Source: Rs1 sp036960485 (lineage in GTDB: Bacteria > Pseudomonadota > Gammaproteobacteria > Pseudomonadales > Balneatricaceae). From it: a stretch of 10,018 bases of DNA. The stretch lies in contig JBALXS010000152.1 of assembly GCA_036960485.1 (NCBI GenBank), positions 1-10,018 on the forward strand, written 5' to 3'. A program made the position numbers and the translations under genes. Under the pieces are notes generated by a model. It saw only the letters and a list, made by a program, of their open reading frames with translations, searched no databases and was not told where the DNA came from. Shown here piece after piece: positions 6,812 to 10,018 of this stretch (the first letter of the stretch is position 1; every line of letters begins with the position of its first letter).

Positions 6812-7663
6812 ATGAAAATTATTGACCCTCATTTACATTTGTTTGCTATTGAACAAGGTGAATATTCATGGTTAAAGCCGACAAACGCTCCCTATTGGCC
6901 TGATAAAAAAATTATCAATAGAAACTTTACAGTTCTTGATTTAGCACTACAGCCGCCACTGGAGCATGGTGGTTTTATTCACGTAGAGGCAGGCTTTGAT
7001 AACAACGCACCTTGGCGTGAAGTTCAATGGCTAGAAGCATCTGTAAATAGCCCATTTAAAACTATCGCTAATATTGATCTAACATTAGCATCAGACGATT
7101 TTTTAGTGTTAATAAAACGCCTAATGCAGCACGATTCGGTAATCGGTTTTAGGCATATTCTAGATGAAGACGCCACTGAGCTATTACGCAATCAGCAGGT
7201 ACAACAAAACTTGCAAACTATTGCTGATTACCAAGCTATTTTTGAATGCCAGTTACTAGGATCGGATACACCAGCAATAATCCAGCTTAAGGGGATTTTA
7301 AGCGTTATACCAACCCTTAAAATAGTTATTAACCATGCTGCTTTTCCAAACTCAATGCATATAGATTACCATCAATGGCAAAGCAATATAGCAGCGTTAG
7401 CCAACCATGATAATGTTTACATCAAAGCTTCAGGGTGGGAAATGATTAACAGGCAATACTCACAACAACATATTCAACAAATTGTCGATTTCTTACTGCT
7501 ACATTTTAGTGTTGAAAAAGTAATGCTAGCCAGTAATTTTCCACTTTGTTTATTTAGTTGCCCATACACGCAGTTATGGGAGACTTACAATCGCCTAGAT
7601 TTAACCAAGCAACAAAAGCAATGTTTGATGCATGATAACGCTAAGCGAATTTACCAGCTTTAA
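6812..7663 (+). CDS. COG3618-type amidohydrolase, probable sugar-lactone hydrolase (fuconolactonase-like)
   Basis: Cytoplasmic amidohydrolase of the Amidohydro_2 group, 283 residues, a usual length. The N-terminus MKIIDPHLHL carries the HxH motif (H7, H9). Then FIHVEAG (55-61), GFRHILD with R114/H115, VINHAAFP with H175, and YIKASGW (203-209) follow the family order. The motif that usually reads GSDWP is here ASNFP (241-245), so Asn242 replaces the common acid; related subfamilies with this change exist, but its effect is unknown. COG3618 members include L-fuconolactonase and other lactonases, some of them metal-independent. A good Shine-Dalgarno AAGG lies seven bases before the ATG. It is probably co-transcribed with the SDR gene, as expected for a dehydrogenase-lactonase pair. 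The superfamily is firm; lactonase is likely but not proven. Confidence 0.88.
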   Translation: MKIIDPHLHLFAIEQGEYSWLKPTNAPYWPDKKIINRNFTVLDLALQPPLEHGGFIHVEAGFDNNAPWREVQWLEASVNSPFKTIANIDLTLASDDFLVLIKRLMQHDSVIGFRHILDEDATELLRNQQVQQNLQTIADYQAIFECQLLGSDTPAIIQLKGILSVIPTLKIVINHAAFPNSMHIDYHQWQSNIAALANHDNVYIKASGWEMINRQYSQQHIQQIVDFLLLHFSVEKVMLASNFPLCLFSCPYTQLWETYNRLDLTKQQKQCLMHDNAKRIYQL

Positions 7664-7701
7664 GTATTAGTAAATCATGCTATCTAATGGTAGTTTATTT
7701 G

Positions 7702-7745
7702 ATTCATTGTGGATTGAACCCTAAATATCTTTAATCCAAATGAAT
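7702..7745. repeat. imperfect inverted repeat with a 13-bp stem, between the amidohydrolase and PLP-enzyme genes
   Basis: The left arm (7702-7715, ATTCATTGTGGATT) pairs with the right arm (7733-7745, AATCCAAATGAAT) over 13 bp with one unpaired G (7709). The stem can extend inward by a G-T and an A-T pair. No T-run flanks it on either strand, so it is not a standard terminator. It could be an mRNA hairpin or a regulator site for the PLP-enzyme gene, which starts 59 bp later. Confidence 0.45.
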
Positions 7746-7803
7746 GCACACCACATTAATTACATTTCACACTTAACATCATGAATTCAAGAGGCTACTC
7801 ACA

Positions 7804-8946
7804 TTGAGTAAGATAAGAAACGCTGACGAAACAATTCTTGCACATGGCCTAGGCTTCATGGACGAGCAACATTTAGGCGTGATTCCAGGTATTTTCCCAA
7901 GTACTACATATGAGAGATCAGCAGATAATAGCTATCCAAATGGAAAAATTTATACTCGTGATCACAATCCTAATTATGAACAGCCAGAACAAGTATTAGC
8001 TAGTTTAGAAAAAGGTGCCGCTGCCATGCTTTTTTCTTCTGGCATGTCAGCCGCTGTCTGTGTGTTTATGTCATTAAAACCTGGCGATCATGCTGTTGTT
8101 CCTAAAGTCATTTATTGGTCATTTCGTAACTGGTTACTGAATTTTGCCAGCGATTGGGGTATTGAAACCACTTTTGTTGAAAACGGTAATATCGACGCTG
8201 TTAAAGCCGCCGTAATTCCGGGGAAAACAAAGCTGTTATGGTTAGAAACGCCAGCTAACCCAACATGGGAAATAGAAGACATAGCTGCTTGGGCTGATAT
8301 CGCCAAAAGTATAGGAGCACGCTTAGCAGTTGATAATACGATAGCCACGCCACTTTTGTGCAACCCATTGGAGCTAGGCGCCGATATTGTTATGCACTCA
8401 GCAACCAAGTATTTAAACGGCCACTCAGATGTCCTTGCCGGTGCTTTAGTATGTAAGACACAAGATCAGCATTGGGAAAAGATGCGGGGTATTCGCGCAT
8501 CAGGTGGAGCAGTATTGGGCCCATTTGAGGCGTGGTTACTTATGCGGGGCATGCGCACTTTATCAGTACGCGTTAAGCAAGCCTCTGCAAATGCTTTAGC
8601 CTTTGCGGAGGCCTTTGAACAGCATCCGCTTATTGAAGAGGTTCTCTATCCTGGCTTACCAAGTTTTAAAGGGCATCTACTCGCTAAAAAACAAATGAAA
8701 GGTGCATTTGGCGGCATGTTAAGTATTAGAGTAAAAGGTGGTGAGCAAGCAGCAATAAAAGCCGCAGCTAATTTAATACTGATTAAACGGGCAACCTCAC
8801 TTGGTGGAGTAGAAAGCCTAGTTGAGCATCGCGCGAGTGTAGAAGGTCCTGGTACACCTTGCCCTGTAGATCTACTGCGCATTTCTATCGGTATTGAATG
8901 CGTTGATGATTTAATTGCTGATATGGAGCAAGCACTTCAAGCATAA
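7804..8946 (+). CDS. Cys/Met-metabolism PLP-dependent enzyme (cystathionine gamma-synthase/lyase family, variant subgroup)
   Basis: Cytoplasmic fold-type I PLP enzyme of the cystathionine synthase/lyase family, 380 residues, normal length. Visible features: IYTRDHNPN (49-57) with the phosphate-binding Tyr/Arg pair Y50 and R52, FSSGMSA (77-83), LETPANPT (147-154), AVDNT with D177 for the PLP ring nitrogen, SATKYLNGHSD with PLP-binding K202, SLGGVESL (332-339) and LLRISIGIE with R359. The usual YGGT after the ring-stacking Tyr is replaced by YWSF (Y104-F107). The ESL motif is followed by EHRASVEGPGTP, so this is a variant subgroup and the exact reaction (gamma-synthase, beta- or gamma-lyase) cannot be named. 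The start is TTG, supported by AAGAGG nine bases upstream and by the lack of any upstream in-frame ATG. The 140-bp gap before it suggests its own transcription unit. Confidence 0.93.
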   Translation: MSKIRNADETILAHGLGFMDEQHLGVIPGIFPSTTYERSADNSYPNGKIYTRDHNPNYEQPEQVLASLEKGAAAMLFSSGMSAAVCVFMSLKPGDHAVVPKVIYWSFRNWLLNFASDWGIETTFVENGNIDAVKAAVIPGKTKLLWLETPANPTWEIEDIAAWADIAKSIGARLAVDNTIATPLLCNPLELGADIVMHSATKYLNGHSDVLAGALVCKTQDQHWEKMRGIRASGGAVLGPFEAWLLMRGMRTLSVRVKQASANALAFAEAFEQHPLIEEVLYPGLPSFKGHLLAKKQMKGAFGGMLSIRVKGGEQAAIKAAANLILIKRATSLGGVESLVEHRASVEGPGTPCPVDLLRISIGIECVDDLIADMEQALQA

Positions 8947-8955
8947 TTCTGCTTT

Positions 8956-8986
8956 GCAGGCGAAATTTTTGATGCAATTCGCCTGC
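8956..8986. terminator. perfect 9-bp hairpin after the PLP-enzyme gene
   Basis: Arms GCAGGCGAA (8956-8964) and TTCGCCTGC (8978-8986) are exact reverse complements around a 13-base loop. The hairpin begins 9 bp after the stop codon, as a terminator would, and is GC-rich compared with its surroundings. No clear T-run follows on either strand. It may act as a weak or Rho-assisted terminator, or protect the mRNA 3' end. Confidence 0.5.
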
Positions 8987-9319
8987 TATATTACATATAA
9001 CGTAATTTTTATCGAAACCACCTCTTTCGTAACTGCCATTAATTTCTAGCTCTTGATGCCTCAGCATAGTATTAATCCGCTAACTGCTTAAAACCCGTTA
9101 TACAGCCATATTAATTCTTATTCCAATCCAGAGCTGGAGGTAGCTTTTAAGTTCACCGATTGGTTTGGAGTGGCTCTTTCGAACTGCAATGATGAAACTC
9201 ATAATAGATTCAATCATTAGATCTATTCTTTTCCCGCTACGGTGCTGTAGATAAAGAGACAATCGCTTGTTGTAACAATAGGAGTTAATTTTCGCATGGG
9301 GTGAGTTTAATTAATCAAA
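8987..9319. other. non-coding stretch, possibly holding a very old 5S-unit remnant
   Basis: No gene was recognised on either strand. Weak echoes of the neighbouring 5S-type unit are visible. TTCACCG...TTTGGAG near 9152-9170 resembles the decayed terminator of the next unit (9352-9367). GATAAAGAG at 9250-9258 recurs at 9501-9509. TTTTCGC...TGAG...TTT near 9290-9307 resembles 9539-9560 in order and spacing. These are too weak to call a unit with confidence. Confidence 0.3.
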
Positions 9320-9379
9320 CTTTTCCTACTTGAACCATAAACACCCAACACTTCACAGTATTTGGAGCTCATCACAATA

Positions 9380-9556
9380 CTCTAGCTATCCCTAGAGGAG
9401 ACTTCATACTAGCATCGTCACTAAATTGCTTCATGGGCAGCAGTTCAAATACAGCTACTATATAGATGTATAGTAGCGGTTACTTCTGTGTGCTACTGTT
9501 GATAAAGAGTGGATGGGATTACTTATGCATCAGCACTATTTCGCTTCAAACTGAGC
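9380..9556 (-). pseudogene. decayed 5S rRNA-like sequence with an internal insertion
   Basis: Read on the minus strand, this matches the 5S-like part of the neighbouring units, but it has many substitutions, a shortened 3' end and a large insertion in the middle. It cannot fold as a normal 5S rRNA. Recognition depends mainly on alignment to the cleaner copies. Confidence 0.6.
9454..9477. repeat. 9-bp palindrome inside the insertion of the decayed 5S-like copy
   Basis: Arms GCTACTATA (9454-9462) and TATAGTAGC (9469-9477) are exact reverse complements around the loop TAGATG. The two complete units to the right lack this hairpin, so it belongs to the extra 45-50 bases of this copy. It could be the core of a small inserted element; no target duplication was recognised. 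Confidence 0.6.
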
Positions 9557-9585
9557 TTTACTGTTAAGTTTTTCTCGTTCAAACG

Positions 9586-9619
9586 AAAAAACCCCAAGTA
9601 CTTTACAGTACTTGGGGTT
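9586..9619 (-). terminator. strong Rho-independent terminator of unit 1
   Basis: Arms CCCCAAGTACT (9592-9602) and AGTACTTGGGG (9607-9617) pair perfectly around a 4-base loop. Two further A-T pairs make a 13-bp stem. On the minus strand the stem is followed by six T (A-run 9586-9591). Placement just downstream of the 5S-like 3' end is that of an rRNA-operon terminator. Confidence 0.92.
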
Positions 9620-9632
9620 CATCACAATAAAA

Positions 9633-9774
9633 GCTTGGCAATGACCTACGTATCCCTAGGGGAGACCCCACACTACCATCGGCGCTAAATCGTTGCACTT
9701 GTGCATCACGGCTGGTAACAAGTGGATGGGATTACTTATGCACCAACACTCGCCGTTATCAATCATATCAAAGC
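9633..9774 (-). pseudogene. diverged 5S rRNA-like sequence, unit 1
   Basis: On the minus strand this resembles bacterial 5S rRNA. A 29-base core (9659-9687, reverse complement of TAGCGCCGATGG then TAGTGTGGGGTCTCCCC) agrees with the E. coli 5S sequence as I remember it. The 3' end reads CATTGCCAAGC and the 5' end GCTTTGAT, so the terminal stem partly survives. About 142 bases are present against the usual 115-120. The excess lies in the segment 9696-9724, where CACTTGT and ACAAGTG form a hairpin not found in normal 5S. The 5' half matches only loosely. It is most likely a non-functional relic; a structured small RNA derived from 5S is the alternative. Confidence 0.8.
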
Positions 9775-9802
9775 TTAGTTGTTTGTTTTTCTCGTTTAAA
9801 CG

Positions 9803-9836
9803 AAAAAACCCCAAGCACTTTACAGTACTTGGGGTT
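9803..9836 (-). terminator. Rho-independent terminator of unit 2
   Basis: It has the same stem as unit 1 except that T is replaced by C at 9816, opposite A9827. In RNA made from the minus strand this is a G-U wobble, so the stem still pairs. In plus-strand RNA it would be a C-A mismatch. Six T follow on the minus strand (A-run 9803-9808). Confidence 0.9.
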
Positions 9837-9849
9837 CATCGCAATAAAA

Positions 9850-9991
9850 GCTTGGCAATGACCTACGTATCCCTAAGGGAAATCCCACACTACCATCGGC
9901 GCTAAATCGTTTCACTTGTGCATCACGGCTGGTAAAAAGTGGATGGGATTACTTCTACACCAGCACTCGCCGTTATTAATTATAGCTAAGC
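9850..9991 (-). pseudogene. diverged 5S rRNA-like sequence, unit 2
   Basis: It carries the 5S-like part at the same offsets as in unit 1, including the extra bases in the middle. The core hairpin GGGGTCTCCCC of 5S is changed to GGGATTTCCC, and the added hairpin is weakened (CACTT with AAGTG only). The outer stem GCTTAGC with GCCAAGC pairs at six of seven positions. It is not expected to serve as ribosomal 5S. Confidence 0.8.
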
Positions 9992-10001
9992 TTAGTTGTT
10001 T

Positions 10002-10018
10002 GTTTTTCTCGTTCAAAC
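10002..10018 (-). repeat. start of a further 217-bp unit, cut by the window edge
   Basis: The last 17 bases repeat the beginning of unit 1 exactly (GTTTTTCTCGTTCAAAC). The array therefore continues to the right. Confidence 0.85.

Larger units (their letters stand above)
9320..9567 (-). repeat. degenerate copy of the 5S-plus-terminator unit (about 248 bp)
   Basis: It aligns with the two clean units to its right in the same order: a decayed terminator stem (9344-9366, with one mismatch and one wobble as minus-strand RNA and no intact T-run), ATCACAATA, a 5S-like part with TATCCCTAG..GGAGAC, CTAAAT and GTGGATGGGATTACTTATGCA, then GAGCTTTA. It has lost about 14 bases at the RNA 3' end and gained some 45-50 bases around 9430-9500, which include a palindrome. 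It is the most decayed recognisable member of the array. Confidence 0.7.
9568..9784 (-). repeat. 217-bp tandem unit 1 (5S-like sequence plus terminator)
   Basis: The unit starts at GTTTTTCTCGTTC and ends just before the next copy of the same motif. Compared base by base with unit 2 it shows about 15 differences in 217 positions and no gaps (about 93% identity, counted by eye). On the minus strand it consists of a short spacer, a 5S-like sequence and an intrinsic terminator. Confidence 0.93.
9785..10001 (-). repeat. 217-bp tandem unit 2 (5S-like sequence plus terminator)
   Basis: It has the same length and order of parts as unit 1, with about 15 substitutions and no gaps. The motif GTTTTTCTCGTT restarts at 10002, so the period of 217 is kept exactly into the next copy. 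Confidence 0.93.

Noticed and set aside
8885..9067. 60-codon minus-strand frame past the end of the PLP-enzyme gene
   Set aside because: It overlaps the end of a well-supported gene and the 9-bp hairpin, and resembles no known protein.
9633..9774. A functional 5S rRNA gene
   Set aside because: The sequence is about 142 bases with an inserted hairpin, and its 5' half matches poorly, so a working 5S is unlikely.
9693..9905. 70-codon plus-strand frame inside the repeat array
   Set aside because: It runs antisense through the 5S-like parts and a terminator; there is no family resemblance or ribosome site.
9568..10018. CRISPR array or satellite of protein-coding repeats
   Set aside because: The period is 217 bp with divergence spread along the whole unit, and there is no short repeat/variable spacer pattern. 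Open frames here run across terminators and 5S-like sequence.
1..10018. Mobile element, prophage or defence island
   Set aside because: No transposase, integrase, phage or defence protein motifs were seen. The protein genes are ordinary metabolic and signalling genes.

Overview
The window reads as a stretch of chromosome from an AT-rich marine gammaproteobacterium, most likely in the Alteromonadales (Colwellia, Thalassotalea or Pseudoalteromonas type). This rests on the low GC content (about 40% by eye), the style of the protein sequences, the AgaS/NagA amino-sugar genes, and a gammaproteobacterial 5S rRNA-like sequence at the right end. All protein genes are on the plus strand. The recognisable RNA-derived sequence at the right end is on the minus strand, so the two halves converge near 8950.

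Layout. (1) 2-2105: the 3' part of agaS, cut by the window edge, overlaps a nagA/agaA-type N-acetylhexosamine-6-phosphate deacetylase by 8 bp. Together they would deacetylate and then deaminate/isomerise an amino-sugar phosphate (GalNAc-6-P most likely). (2) 2106-2542: a 437-bp non-coding gap with a candidate terminator, a weak promoter and a perfect inverted repeat. (3) 2543-5890: a TRAP-type periplasmic solute-binding lipoprotein followed six bases later by a membrane PAS-GGDEF-EAL protein. No TRAP membrane subunits are encoded in the window, so the binding protein looks dedicated to c-di-GMP signalling, in the manner of Vibrio NspS-MbaA but with a different binding-protein family. (4) 6025-7663: an SDR dehydrogenase and a COG3618-type amidohydrolase/lactonase, a pair typical of oxidative sugar catabolism. 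(5) 7804-8946: a Cys/Met-metabolism PLP enzyme of a variant subfamily with a TTG start, closed by a 9-bp hairpin. (6) About 9320-10018: a tandem array of 217-bp units on the minus strand. Each unit is a diverged 5S rRNA-like sequence followed by a strong intrinsic terminator. Decay increases leftward, which suggests that an rRNA operon transcribed leftward lies beyond the right edge.

How the genes may work together: blocks 1 and 4 are both sugar-catabolic, and block 3 could sense an outside solute and adjust c-di-GMP. Nothing in the sequence proves that the blocks form one regulon. The two most interesting observations are the TRAP-binding-protein/GGDEF-EAL pair and the decaying 5S-plus-terminator tandem array. 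No phage, transposase, CRISPR array, tRNA or defence gene was recognised.
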